From Pomacea canaliculata (taxonomy: Eukaryota > Mollusca > Gastropoda > Architaenioglossa > Ampullariidae), in the NCBI RefSeq assembly GCF_003073045.1, contig NC_037596.1, positions 14,635,012 to 14,699,011 of the forward strand: 64,000 nt of DNA, given 5' to 3'. The position numbers were made by a program, and so were the translations under genes. Shown in pieces: positions 11,557 to 25,600 of the stretch. Position 1 is the first letter of the stretch. The number at the start of each line of letters is the position of its first letter. The notes beneath the pieces are model-generated. The model saw only the letters and a program-made list of their open reading frames with translations. It ran no database searches and had not been told where the DNA came from.

Positions 11557-14500
11557 CTATGCTACTTTGGAAGCAAAAGTTCTTTTGGCTTTCGCAAGAG
11601 ATGATTTGCGAACAAGATCTTCACGTCCAATTTCTATCATTTTCTGCTCCCATTCTTCTAATTCCTTCTTGTATTTTTCTCTTTCTACCCTGGCATCTTT
11701 CTCATATATCTGTAAATAAATTTATGCAAAACTTCTTTAACATACATTTATTAACAATTAATTTAGGAGGACATTCAGTTCACGTTTTTACTATTTAACA
11801 TAACAGTGTAACAGGCAATGGATGTAAGGGTTAGTTTGGATTTCTGACAGGAGACTTGTCTGAGATAACAACACTCACTGCCTCTTCCTTCTCTGGAAAC
11901 TCAAGTCTTCCTTAGTCTCCCACAGATTTCTTTAGCTATTCTATAAATACCATAAAGGAGTGTGCTATCTTCTTGTCTATTTGTCACTACACTTAGCAAT
12001 AAAGAGCACAAACATTTTGAATCAAGTTGTACAAACACTCAGAAATTTTGGTATAGCTCAGCATGAACTTCAATCTCTGTAACATGTAAACATTGTATAA
12101 AGTGCCCACAATTCTATGGGATGACGGGTGTGTCCTATCAGAAGAGTTTTGCCAGCTTCCATCAGGCTACCAATTCTGAGTGCCTGCATGCAGGACTAAC
12201 AGATTAAGACTGCTCTTTGTTTTGGCCATGTGACTTCTGCATTTTAGTTACATCCAATGATAATTTACTCAAAACACTCATATACCATGAAAGAATGAAT
12301 TGTGATTATGTGTGGGTGTGAACTGTGACTGTATGTGGGTCTGCCTGGTGTGCTGGGTATGAATGTGTGTGATGCTACTGTTGATCATTGAGGTTGTGCT
12401 GTGTAGTTCTTCACTGCTATCTTACATAACTTTTTAATTGGCCTCTGGGATAAATAAAGTTGTCCTTATCTTTTAAATGTTTCAAGACAAAAAAAAAAAA
12501 AAAAAAAACACTGATCAAAATTTTTTTACAAGTCATGTTACTAAAATAAAATTAGTCATTTCTTATCTATTCTTATGAGCTCGACACAAAGATGACAATC
12601 AAAATGCAAAATTGGCTCCAGTCTTTTTTCTGCAATATAATTCTGCAATAATTATTGTGTACATTGCAAAATGCATGCTAATATTTACTGACCTCTGTTA
12701 ATGCCTGTAAAAAGAAAATCAAGTCATAGACTACATCTAAGATTTCTTTGCCTGTCTCTTGTAATGAGTGTCCATCAGTAGTCAGAACCATTTCCCACAA
12801 GTTTTTAAACGATCTAAAACTGTGTGTACACAACTAATAGTGAGGCTCTAGTGAACAGGATCATACCAAAACCCTTATATAAAATCAGATAACATAAAAT
12901 GTATCCATTTCATCTAAGGACAAAACAAATAATATCGTGATACTAAGTAAACATGAGAATACACCAATAAAGAAAATTATAAAATTCAACTACCTCTTTC
13001 TCCTCTTTGGACATATTGCGCCAGTGGTCTGCAAGATGTTTACAAAATTGCTGAAAAAAGTTCAAAGTCCTAGTATTACAATATTAATTATATAATCCTG
13101 GAGATGCTATCTTCCTAGATCTTATCAGAATGACCATGAAATGTCAGTATATAAAAAGGCATTCTGCATGCACACACACACAATTCATCAACAACATGCA
13201 AATACATAAATATTTAGTATTTTAAAGTCTAAACCATAAATTGTACTCTCTACTTAGTGTGTAAATCAAAATGAAAAAGAGACTGTGTTAAGTGAGAAAG
13301 GAGAATTTTTTTTAGTCCATAAATTTTGTTTTCTTTTCATAATATGGTCCTTATCCTATTTGCTTTCATCACTCACATTCACAGATACACCACCCCGTGC
13401 ATGCAGAGAAGATCTCACAAACACCATATATCCGTTTGGTGGCTTTTTTGGCTTTCCCAGATCGCGCAACTCCTGCAGTGCAAGGATTATGTAATATATG
13501 AAAACATGTACATAAAATGACTTGCACGTCTTCTTATGCACCAAATGTTTTTATAATTTAAATCTCAAGCTAAATCACTGTCATAAAAAATGTTGCTGTA
13601 TAAATTTATATTTTTTTCAGATAACATAATTTTTCACATTTTATTTTCAAGTCATAAATTTGACTTGGGATGAACAATTCATCATTTTTTAATATAATGT
13701 AACCAATAAATAACTCAAAATCTTCCTGGTCCCATTAAAAATGACTAAAAATGTGAAAAAAGAGGATAGATAAAAGTCACCCACACGAACTAAACTGTGA
13801 GTCTAATAAAACAGAAAACATTCAAAAACGTCCATCAGGTGAACATGACAAGTCTGCCAATGAGCTCATAAAAAATACCTACATCTAATACAAGAGAAGA
13901 GTTAAATATATGTGATCAAATGCTACATTTAAACTATGAGGTACTCATCTACTTTATTTCTTTCTTTGTTTTTGGGGGAACTGTCATGCTCGTAAGACAG
14001 GCATATTTGCATTCATAAAGCTGCTTTGTCAATGAATTTGGATGACTTGAAATGGCTTCCTGGCTGGATCTAATCCAATGTAAAATTGTAAAAAGCCGTA
14101 CATTACTTTGGATCACAAATTAGAAATGTTCTTCCCTGGTACTTTACTTGTTGGCAAAACTCTGCAGCTTGGCTAATTTCTCAGTGCTGATGTGCAAACA
14201 ATTTTATAAGAATTAGACTGCCCATCAAATCATATCCCACCTGGATTCCATGGTAAACTCATCTTTCACTTACTTGTTTGTCTCTCAATCGTTCATGGAA
14301 TTCCATTTTTGCACGTTCATCATCATGAAGCTGAGCTTTTTCTTGCTCACTGAGTCCATCTAAAAAAACCAAATACTTCCGTTTGTAGTCCTGATATTCT
14401 TCATGTGCAAGTAACTTGTATGCCTGTAAAGACCAAAGAATATATGCTACAAATAAAGGGGTAACACCTAACATGCAAAGGTATTTAAAAATTATATTCT

Positions 14501-16601
14501 TTAAAGGTAACAGGCTATAAAATTTGGAAGATTAAATTCCTAAAAATCTAAGTGTTTTTTGATGAAGTGGCTCCTTCATTATGTTCTAGATATAAACAGA
14601 CAAAATGAAAGGCAATGTTCACATCAGTTACCTGTGTATAAATTTGCAATTTCAAACAAGTCGATGCTTATGCCATACTATGTTAATCAAACACACATTT
14701 CCTCCAGTTACTATTTATAACTCACACTTTTCCCTTCTGGGACTTGCTCCTTCCACAGTTGACTTGCAATCTTGCTTATTTTAGAAATACTGGCACCTTG
14801 ATAAAAAGGGGGAAAAGAAAATTGTATCACAATGTTCTATATCTCATGCCTCAATATTTATATCAAAAATTACCAAAATTATCGTTATACAAACAAATTG
14901 TTAATATAGTTTAAAAATATTCAATATTTTCAGGTTTTTGTTTTGTTCATAAAAGATGTAATTGTCACTGTAATGGATACATGCAATAAAATGATACCTA
15001 AAATTTAAAAATGAAAATAATTAAAATTGGACATGTGTGCCTATGGCAAACCTGGATTATTTTGTCGAATTTTTGACAGCTTTTCATTCATAAACATCAC
15101 AAAAGGGCGAGGTGGCATCTTTGGTGCATTAGGAAATTGGATAGACTGAGACATGCTGATCAAGCATCGTGCATCTTCAACTGGTCTGTGGACACAAGAT
15201 GTTTAACTCACTTTAACAACTTTACCTGAGATTAAGCACTATATCATACATCTATAATTTACTTTTATCACATTATGTTAAGTATATCATTCTCTGTAAC
15301 AGTAACATAATGCAGTACAAAATTAGAGTCTTTTTCAACCATGTTCCTTCAGAAATATTGAGTGGTGCTTAGCACTTCAGCATTACTCAAAGATATCTGT
15401 TGTTTGCTCCATCTAATGATGTTGTTCTTTTGGCAAGTGATGTTACTCAGTGCTTGGTTTCTCCAGAAAAATTGATCATCGCTCATCAGTCCACTTGAAT
15501 ACGTCAAGGTGGACAAAACCAATCACACCTTTACATCCTCTGTCAGGAATCTGGGATTCATGATCACTGCTGACAGGTCCCTTGATAGGCAAGTTAAAGC
15601 TGTCTGTCAGTCTGCTGCGAGCTGCCTAAGATCAGTCCACTTTGCCTGGTTCTCTCTACGCACACTGCCAGCACTCTTGTCTACCTATTCCTCACTATTT
15701 TTCTACCTAAGCTTGATTACTGTTACTCCATGCTTACAGGCTGCCAAACACACCTTGTTTATAAAATCCGGAAAGTACAGAACTCCACTACAGGTCAGGC
15801 TAGGAAACAGGACAATGTTGTTCCTCCCCTTCATTCTCTTGGCTACCATTTGTGCTTGCGATCATTACAAGCTAAGATGTGTTTTGATTTCTTTGCAGGC
15901 TCCTGCCATGCCTATTTCTCTGAACTTCTCTTCCCCTGTATCCCCGCCAGACAACACCACTCTTTCCTTCACCACGGTATGCAAAGTATTCCTGTCACCA
16001 GATCAACACATGGTCATAGGATTTTTAGTTATTGTGCAACAAAACAGTGGAACTATCATTCCATATCCGTTACTTACCTACCATTGAATTCTTTAAAAGA
16101 GCACTCAATACATATCTTTTCCTTGACCATTAGTCCTAACGACAGTTCGCCTAATGCTAGTACATCTTTAAACCCTTGTTCTTACTTCTTATTTCCTCTA
16201 TTGACTTATAGTCCGCCTTTTCCCCTTCCTCTGCAGTCACGCAACTCACTTCTCATTCGTTATCGTTTGTAACCTGATTCATATTTGCGTCTTTTATGCT
16301 TGCCTTTAATTACTTGCCATTAATGCTGCTAATCCTTCCGTTCTCCGTATACTGTTCATGTCTTATTTTTGTCTCATGCACTGAAAGAATAATTATTTCT
16401 TTGTGAGCGTAATCATAAATCGCGCGTTTATTACTATTACTACCAATCCAGCGACGAATGAATGAAGCATCTAGAGATTAAACGGAAAACTAGTTTAGAA
16501 TTGTCATTTATGACACATTCAGCATACCTGTGTGTTGTTAATGCCAAATGCTTCACGAAAACATCACCAATAGCTCCATAACGTTGCAACACGACGGCCA
16601 T
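11557..16601 (-). CDS. TFAM: TFAM-like two-HMG-box protein, copy T1 (244 aa)
   Basis: Coding exons: 16528-16601, 15052-15185, 14726-14796, 14274-14423, 13377-13472, 12994-13050, 11557-11709, all GT-AG, summing to 735 nt in one frame. The N-terminus (MAVVLQRYGAIGDVFVKHLA) is basic and hydrophobic like a mitochondrial presequence. HMG box A begins at PKMPPRPFVMFMNEK in exon 2, runs through ISKIASQLW and ends near YKRKYLVF in exon 4. A charged linker follows. Box B starts GKPKKPPNGYMVFVR, with ADHWRNM in exon 6 and REKYKKELEEW in exon 7. This order matches TFAM, which bends and packages mitochondrial DNA and activates its transcription. The C-tail ends at a TAG (11557-11559) where T4 has a lysine codon, so it lacks about 32 residues present in T4. 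A LINE 3' end occupies intron 1. Confidence 0.85.
11840..12508 (+). mobile_element. LINE 3' fragment in T1 last intron, ending in poly(A)
   Basis: The sequence is homologous to 28,770-29,345 in T3. It ends with GGGATAAATAAAGTTGTCC, a typical non-LTR retrotransposon 3' end, shortly before a run of about 20 A at 12,488-12,507. The T3 copy retains reverse transcriptase coding remains. T4 lacks it. Confidence 0.55.
15440..16462 (+). mobile_element. CR1/L2-type LINE 3' end in intron 1 of T1
   Basis: The plus strand encodes decayed ORF2 C-terminus: VKVDKTNHTFTSSVRNLGFM, then (frameshifted) LITVTPCLQAA, corresponding to LDYC-x-LLxGxP of CR1/L2 reverse transcriptases. After that come KLQKVQN-like and LHSL-like blocks. 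Copies sit in intron 1 of T2, T3 and T4 too, so insertion preceded the array. Confidence 0.7.
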
Positions 16602-16665
16602 GTTTACACCGAGCGCGTGTTGACAGGGTAATCGTTATTAACTTCATGACAAATAACGAAACTAG
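16602..16665 (-). promoter_or_regulatory. Conserved upstream block of the TFAM-like genes
   Basis: About 60 bp directly upstream of the ATG is almost unchanged in all four copies (also 26,939-27,000, 34,546-34,610 and 43,075-43,140). It contains the GC-rich core ACGCGCTCGGTG followed by AT-rich sequence. It is probably 5' UTR and core promoter. No TATA box is evident. Confidence 0.4.
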
Positions 16666-16669
16666 GCCA

Positions 16670-18140
16670 AAACATTTTATAGCAACAATTAAACACTTCT
16701 AAAGAATAAAATCGAATATTTAGAGTATGTTCTTTAGATGCTTAAAATTAATGTAAGTAAAAGCAAAAATAAAACTGAGTTAGCTTGAGTTGAACCAGGA
16801 GACCTCCCTTTAAAAGTGTCACCTTCGCTGCGAGGATAAAATCTGCAATCTCATTTTATAATGTTTATAGAAACGCAGTCGGAAATAAATAAGATGAGAG
16901 TATTAATTATCTATCCTACCCGTTTCCCTTCCCTGCCAAAATTGAGAGAAAATAACCTCCCATATAATTACTGCTTTCGTACTATGAAGTTTATACAACT
17001 GCATGGTTTGACGATGTACTCACACGTTTGGCGTTTTCGTTTTATAATGACCAGTGACCTCATAAAGAGGTGGGTTTTTTTTTTTATAGATCAAGTACAG
17101 CAGTCCTTCAACATCATTTTAAGATATGTTTGAGTGCGCAAAGTACTATACATTCTTATAGGTATACTATATTGTCACATCTGCACATGTGTGTAGTTTA
17201 AAATTCATCCCTTCGTTTACTTGTACATCTACTTTCCAAGTATCGTAGGTGATATAATCAACGTTGATCATTCCATAATAACTTTTTTTGCTGTTTCACA
17301 GTTCCGGCCACTTCTTCAACACTCTCACAGCTGCTGATCGACAGCAGATAATAATTAAAGTGTCCAAATGTTCTTCCCACTGACGCCGGAATCGTCTCCA
17401 GTTTTGCTCGATATCCCCCTGCACGTCAAATTTTGTTGGTGTAGGTACATTTGCAGTAAAGTATCTTGGCTGCTGCTGCTGTTCGATATCGAATATATAT
17501 TATTTCTTTTATATTTTCTTGTAATCCATCAGGGTCTAGGTAAAGGATTGACCAAAGCGCTGTTTTGACGCTGTGGGATTCTGCTTGATAGTGACTCACG
17601 AAACAGCTGGTCGACTTTCAAACAATCTTTCTTAACACCAATAGAATGTGTATAACCTTGTGTGTGTGTTAAACGATGGGTTATTTACAGGTAAATTTGT
17701 CTGCATACTGTGGAGATAAACAGCCCTAAGACATAACAGTGTCTTATGCACAACACCGTCAGGAACTATAAATTCTTCGTTTTGCCAGCACAACGAATTG
17801 TTCCAAATGTGTAGATGCCACTCCTGACACCATATGTGGTGCTCGTCTGGCAGTGCATATATGAGTGCATGAAACAGTCTGTATCATTTTACTGATAATT
17901 TACATTTTTTCCCCTGGCATCTTCAAAAATGTCGAAGTTGACACCGTGGTGTTTCGAAATTCTGTAAAATAATAATTTTAACACGTCCACCTGTCGCATC
18001 CAGAAGCAAGCCACACGCAAAGGCAGAGCACGACTCGCCCTTCTTAGAATCTACAGATCACGAGTAGGGACTGACACTACAGGTAGAATTCAAAGCGAAA
18101 GCTTAGCTTATAACTCAAACGGGGATGGTCATTTTAGATA
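16670..18140. other. Intergenic spacer between T1 start and T2 3' flank
   Basis: No gene, RNA or defined transposon is recognised. A poly-T run lies near 17,070. The right end grades into the repeat-unit flank carrying the ependymin exon 4 relic. Confidence 0.4.
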
Positions 18141-18159
18141 AGGTGTTGAAAGTTCTGTT

Positions 18160-18220
18160 TTGGCCCTTTGGAGAATATTCAGTGACTGGAGAGTCTCAGT
18201 TGCAGCTTCTAAGGTCAAGT
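18160..18220 (-). pseudogene. Ependymin-related exon 4 relic in T2 3' flank
   Basis: This is the same relic and the same flanking sequence as at 10,135-10,200 (minus strand LTLEAATE). The surrounding 18,130-18,850 aligns with 10,110-10,880. Confidence 0.65.
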
Positions 18221-19679
18221 TATTTTTACAGCCTCTGTTCTTTCTTCTTCCTCTGACCTCCTGACTCACTTCATTTCGAGCAGGCATTTGGGCATTTCTC
18301 TTTTCCGTTCCAGGAAGCAGGAGAAAAATCTCTGGTGAACATGTTTGTCCATTCAGCCATCATAAGACAGCAGATAATTCTAAAAACTATTTTCTCAAGA
18401 AACTTCTACAGTTAGGTCACAGGCTCAAACTATTATTGTTCCTTAACACCCGTAGCTTTCACTGTTCGTATGTTGTGCTATTGTTAGCATTCATATTATT
18501 GTAATAAAAAGCATTTAGAGGATGATCTTAAAATGTTGTGGTAGAGTGGTGTACATGTATTATTAACTGGTCAGTAAGTTCACTTCGCAACTGTAGCCTA
18601 TTGATTCGTTGGTCTACATTACACTATGAATACATTACAGAATGATAGGCTTGTCTAGGAGATAATGCAAATCATTTGCAAAACGGATAAAGAGAAAGTG
18701 CAAGAACACAAACAGGAATTAACAACGTGTATGTATGTGTGTGTGGAGGGGTGGCCGGGTGTGAGATATTGAACATTGGGATGGATGGAAGTGTGTTAAT
18801 ATGTATAGCACTCATGGGGAGTAAAAAATAGTAATTTGCTTTCAAATTTTATTCATCTACACCCAGAGGAAAGTCTGAGGCACACAATCCAGTAAGCTTC
18901 ACAAAACTGTCAGGACTTTTATAAAGAGTAAGTCTCTAGCTTTCACTCAAACTAATCGGCTTCCTACTCATCATAAATAAAAACTAACCCAGTAAGGACT
19001 TGGGTCGTCTACTTATATCATGCTGGTAGAAGTTCTCATATGATACCTGTACAATAAAACAGCCAATATTAAGGTCAATTTCAAAAGTCCTTTAATTTTT
19101 TTCATACACATTTCTACCTTTCAGTGACACACTACAATCATTATATAAAAAGATCCAGTTCACATTCTCTTTTTTGAATACATGCATACAAATGTACCTG
19201 CACGCACACACATGCACTAACGAATCACTCAAGTTTCATGCAGCATAAAATTAGCCAGCTTAATAAATCATTTTGTCTGCCATTTTACCAAAGAAACATG
19301 GAGAAAAAAAATAAAGCTATTGCTCTCCCAGTAAGTTCTGATAACAACCAGTCGACACCTTTCACTTAGACAAGCTACTCTGATCAGTTAATTACAAAAA
19401 AAAAAAAAAAAAAAAAAAAGCAACTGTTTGCAGAGCCGATGTCTGTTTAAAAAAGAAAGGTAAAAGGAAATCCTTCATTAACAGACTAAAAACCCCTCCC
19501 TCTTTGGCTTTATGTTGTTTGGCAAAACACATTTCAATGCTCTTGTAAAATAACCCAAATTCCTTCACTGGAAAACACGTATTTCAGAAGAAACTCCTTT
19601 GTCAAAGAGGTATACACAAAAAGAATCAGACATAAACCTGCATTTGGTCTGATGAGGATATCTTTGCTACTTTAAAAAC

Positions 19680-22600
19680 TTAAGTTCTTTTGGCTTTCAC
19701 AAAAGATGATTTGCGAACAACATCTTCACGTCCAATTTCTATCATTTTCTTCTCCCATTCTTCTAATTCCTTTTTATACTTTTCTCTTTCTATCCTGGCA
19801 TCTTCCTCGTATATCTGTAAATAAATTTATGCAAACTTCTTTAACATACATTTATTAACAATCATTTTAGAAGGACATTGAATTCATGTTTTTACTATTT
19901 AACATATCACTGTAACAGACAATGGATGTAAGAAGTTAGTTTGGATTTCAATGCTCTTCCTGCACTTATTTTAAAACTCCAAAACTAAGCCATATCCTAT
20001 ATCTAGCATGTGTTTACCCTTAAAAGACCTGAAGTTATTCACCATCAGCCGGTGTCCTAGATCATTCATGGTTTAAAGTCAGCAAAGAATACTTTTTCTT
20101 ACATCACATCATACACCTGCTCACCCAAGGTTATATTTCATCCTTGCTTCTGTTTATCCTGTATATATTTTCAGCTGTTGCAGTAAATCAAAATGCAAAA
20201 TTGGCTCTAATCTTTTTTTACAATCTGCAATAATTATTGTGTACATTGCAACATGCATGCTAACATTAACCGACCTCTGGTTAATGCCTGTGAAAAAAAA
20301 AAAATCAAGTCATAGACTACCTCTAAGATTTCTTTGCCTGTCTCTTGTACAGCTGAGCATCTCTGGGGAGTGTCCAGCAGTAGTCAGAACCATATCCCAC
20401 AAGTTTTTAAATGATCTAAAACTGTGTGCATGTGTGTGCACAACTAAACATGAGGCTCTAGTGCAGACTTGGGCAAAGGCCGGCCTGCCCGCCAGTATAT
20501 ATACTATATATACAGTATTGGGTAAAACTGAGTTAACTATATTAGTCCGGCCCTCTAAAACCATCCCAATTTCTCATGCGGCCCCTTGGGAAAATTAATT
20601 GCCCACCCCTGCTCTAGTGAATGGGATAATACCAAAACCTTTATGAGATAACACAAAATGGATCTATTTCATCAAAGGACAAAACAAATAATATTTATTG
20701 TCTTCTTTAGGTACTAATCATTATCTAAAAACAAGCTCTTTACTAAACATTTCTACATTTCATCAAAATAAAAATATCCCCAAAAAAAATTTGGATCAAG
20801 AAACTGTTTGAATAAAACACCACAAAAAGTCATACAATGTAAACACGAGAATACACCAATAAAGAAAATTATAAAAATTCAACTACCTCTTTCTCCTCTT
20901 TGGGAATATTGCGCCAGCAGTCTGCAAGTTCTTTCATAAATTGCTGAAAAAAGTTCAAGGTCCTAGCATTACAATATTAATTATATAATCCTTAAGATGC
21001 TATCTTCTCTAGATCTTATCAGAATGAGCACCATAGCTCAGTACACAAAAAGACATTCTGCATGCACACACAATTCATCAACAACATATAAATACATAAA
21101 CATTTAGTATTTTAAAGTCTTAAACTTAAATTGTACTTTCCGCTTAGTGTGTTAATCAAAATGCAACAGAGGCTGTTTTAAGTGAATATTGCATATGGTC
21201 AAAACGAGAGAATCTTTTAAGTCCATAAATTTTCTTTTCTTTTCAAAATATGGTCCTTATCCTATTTGCTTTTCATCACTCACTTTCATAGGTACATCAC
21301 CCCGTTCATGCAGAGAAGATCTCACAAAAGCCATGTATCCGTTTGGTGGCCTTTTTGGTTTTCCCAGATCGTACAACTCCTGTAGAGCAAGGATTATGTA
21401 ATGTCCGAAAATATGTACATTAATTAACTTGCACGTCTTCTTATGCACCAAATCTCAAGCTAAATCACTATCATAAAAAATGTTGCTGTACAAATTTACA
21501 TTTTTTCAGAAAACATAATTCTTCAAATTTTATTCTCAAGTCATAAATGTACCTTGAGATGAACAACTCAGCATCTTTTAATATGATGTAACCAATTAAC
21601 AACTCAAAGGTTCCCGTGCCATATGTATATATTTGAAATGAAAAACATATCTGGCTAATCTTCATATGATTGTAAGAAACTAGTTTTCTACTTGAAACCA
21701 GAAAACCACAGGTGTGCTAGTTGAAAGTACACACTGGTGCTATTATGCTGCACGAGAAAAGGGCCAGCTGATGTGCCAGTTAAGTACAGATAGTTTAGCA
21801 GGGAATAGTAGTAATAAATATGCTATGGGTAATTGAGTCAGAGGATCAGGACTAGACAGCCACAATGTCAGTAAAGACTTTGTGAAAAAGAAAGTGATAC
21901 CATAACTTCTTTGTGCACAGTTGTATTGCTGTATATAGTTTGCTAACACTATGAACACAGTTGTATGGCTGTATATAATTTGTTAACACTATTATCTCTT
22001 TTTATCTTTAATTATACTACTCATTTCTGTTAGTGCATTTCTTATCTGTACACTTATGGTAGTGTTAGGGTGCAAAACATAGAGCTGTTCGAATGGATCC
22101 ATTATAATGATATAATAAGAGAGGGAGAGAAAGAACAAGAATTCTGATGTTTTACATTATGCCAGCTGTGTATAGAAACGTTAAAGCAAGAAAAAAGTAA
22201 AATATGTGCTGTGGAAGATCACAAATCAAACAATAATGAAGATTCCGTGAAAAGGATGGTAAAAACTGTTGAGGATGAGGCCATTAAAAATGACTAAAAA
22301 TGAGAAAAAAGAGGATAGGTAAAAGTCACCCACAAGAACTAAACACTGAGTCTGAAACAGAAATATTCTCTAAAGAGTAAAAAAAAGTCCAATCAGGTGA
22401 ACATCACAAGTCTGCCAAAGAGCTCATTAAAAAGTACCTGCATCTGATATGGGAGAAGAGTTAAATATATGTGATCAAATGCTACATTCAAACATTTAGG
22501 TACCCATCTACTTTGTTTCTTTCTTCTTTGGGGAACTGCCATGCTCGAAAGGCAGGCATATTTGCAGTGTTCAAAAAGCTGCTGTCAATGAATTAGGATT

Positions 22601-25600
22601 ACTTGAAATGCCTTCCTGGCTGGATCTAATCCAATGTATCCTGCACTGGATTCTATAGCAAATTCATCTTTCACTTACTTGTTTGTCTCTCAATCTGTCA
22701 TGGCGTGCCATTTTTAAACGTTCATCATGAAGCTGAGCTTTTTCTTCCTCACTGAGTCCATCTAAAAAAACCAAAAACTTCTGTTTGTAGTCCTGATATT
22801 CTTCTTCGGCAAGTAACTTGTATGCCTGTTAAGACCAAAGAAAACATGCTACAAGTAAAGGGTAACACCTTGCATGTACAGGTATTTAAAAATTATATTC
22901 TTTCAAGGTATCAGATTGTAAAATCTGGAAGATTAAATTCCTAAAAATCTGAGTGTTTTTTGATGAAGTGGCTCTTTTATCCTGTCCTAAACATAAATAG
23001 ACAAAATGAAAGGAAGTGTTCACATCAGTTACCTGTGTTTAGATTTGTGATTTCAAATAAGTAAATATGAATACCATACCATGTTACTCAAACACACGTT
23101 TCCTCCAGTTCCTATTTATAACTCACATTTTTCCCCTCTGGGCCTAGCTCATTCCAACGCTGACTTGCAATCTGGTTTATTTTAGAAAAACTGAAATCTT
23201 GACAAAAAAGGGGAAAAAAAACTATATCACAGTGTTCTATATCTCATACCTCAATATTTATATCAAAAATTACCAAATTTGTAGTAATACAAAAAATGTT
23301 AATAAAGCTTAAAAATATGCAATATTCTAAGGTTATTGTTTTGTTCATAAAAGACCTAATTGTAACTGAAATCGAAACAAGCAATGGAAATGACACTGAA
23401 ATTTAAAAACGAAAATAAATAAAATTTGACATGTGTGCCCATAGTAAACCTGGATATTTTTGTTGAATTTCCTTCCTAAACTTCACAAAAGGGGGAGGTG
23501 GCCTCTTTGGTGCATCAGGGGATTGGATAGACCGAGACATGCTGATCAAGCATCGTGCATCTTCAACTGGTCTGTGGACACAAGATATTTAAAATGGGTA
23601 ACTCACTTTAACAACTTTACCTAGTATTAAGCACTGTATCACACAAACAAATCTATAATTTGCTTTTATCACATTATGTTACGTATATCATTATCTGTAA
23701 CAGTCACATAATGCAGTACAAAATTAGAGTCTTCTCAACCATGCTCCTTCAGAAATATGAAATGGAGCTTAGCACTTCAGCACTACCCAAAGATACAACA
23801 AAGTATAACTCTTATCTTGGGCACAATGTTCTCTCTGTGCATGTGACATCTGTTTCCAGGGATGGCTGACTTGACAAAATATAGCCTTAATTGATTGCTC
23901 AGCGAAAAAACCCCTAATTCCCCTCCTCTCCATCATTAAATTTATGTGTACCCTTTCAAAGCCATGCTAAATGAAGCTGTGCATTTCTATTCTATGCAGA
24001 CAGTACAAGTTTCACTTACAAATGTTAACAATTAAAGTAAAATTTGAACTAAAAGGAAAAAATATATACAAAACACATAAGAGAAACAAAAAGAAGACTG
24101 CCATGGTAGGGTTGAGAATTCAACAACACTCTATTTACGAACAAGCAAAACAGAAATGTTACAAATATGTTTCAAATTCTCAAACACACACAAGCAAAAG
24201 AGGACATGGCAGATAAATGGAGGAAAGGGATTTTTTTTCCCCCTCCAAGATAAACATGTTCTCAGATGTTGTTGTGCTACACGCTGCTTAAGTTATTGAT
24301 GATGCTTATACTGTTTCTGATGGTCTATAAAGGTTGTCACTGATGATACAAATCTTTCACTGGTCTTTGGTTCAAGTAGCACTCTGCATAGTACTTACTC
24401 CTTAAAATCCTTGTCCAATATAAAATTTATTATAAACTTAAAGCAGTGTCATGTTCAGAAATAGCTGACTGGTCCTTTAAGGATGAGCTACACAACACTG
24501 ACAACTCAAAGCAGCATGTTTTGATGTGCACCAGGCTCCAACCGGCTTAGGTAGCTTTTAACGCCACTTTGCTGACAAAAATGTTACATTAATAGTAGAA
24601 ATGCCTGTGCTACAATTAACATAAGAAAACAAGATTGACTCACAAAAAGCTTGTGCACTGATTATTTTAGAATGGAATGCAATCAATGAGACTTTCTCCA
24701 GCCCTTTTGGCTCTCAACAACAGTAACTAAAACATTCAGTGCAGTAATGGCTAGACTAGAGAGGGTCTGATACAGCCATAACAAGCATAATCCACACAAA
24801 TCGCTCATAATACCAATCCTGCTTTATAAATGTGAAACATGGACTCTACTTGCTGATACAATTCTAGAGGCTGCTTTGAATCTCATACAAGGGACATTAA
24901 ATCAATGACTTTGTAGGAAGCATGATTGCCACACTTGAATGGATGCCAGAAACCCCCTACTCACAACAGCCAAGTGCAAAAAGCTTATCTGGTTTGACCA
25001 TATGACCTAGCACAAATTACCTTCTAAGGTGGTCAACACCAATGTGGCCAGAGGAATAACTAGTTTACAAATGTGGATTGGTCATCCAATATGGACCTTC
25101 TCACCATTGCTCAAGACAGGCATGAGTGACTGGCATTGTCAGCTGCTATGTCTATCAATGTCCTCCCTCCAATGACCAATACCAGTCAAAAGAATGAATG
25201 AATGCTGCATGAATGATTGCTTCAAATTCAGTTTTGTAGTTACCACAGTGAATGCTGGTGCTGCTGTCTCTGATCATCTCAACATTCAATGTATATATCT
25301 GCTCCACCTCTCTCACTCTGTACTTGATCTATGTAGGTTGGTACACAAGGTTCTTTATGGTATCTGTCCTTCAGCATAGTGATTATGACTGTTTGTTTCG
25401 TATGTTGTCCGATTCTCCCTTTTTCATTACTGTTATGTATATGGAGATAAAATATACCCTGACTTTTTTTCTTTTAAAAGAAAAGTTATTCTGGTTCTTA
25501 AGCAGAAATTTCCTTGCAATTTTAATTCAAATAATTTTTGCAGTCTATGTATCTCTTTCAGAAATGTCCTTGCAATTTTAATTCAAATAATTTTTGCAGT

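Noticed and set aside
12693..12704. A 12-nt microexon (Ala-Leu-Thr-Glu) between exons 6 and 7 of T1, with AG and GT at its borders
   Set aside because: It would add four residues in the middle of HMG box B, where direct joining gives the normal HMG spacing. The matching site is 13 nt in T2 and 7 nt in T4, so it is not conserved in frame.
15509..16272. Two overlapping plus-strand open frames of 180-192 codons
   Set aside because: They are frame-shifted parts of a LINE reverse transcriptase C-terminus inside TFAM intron 1, not a host gene.
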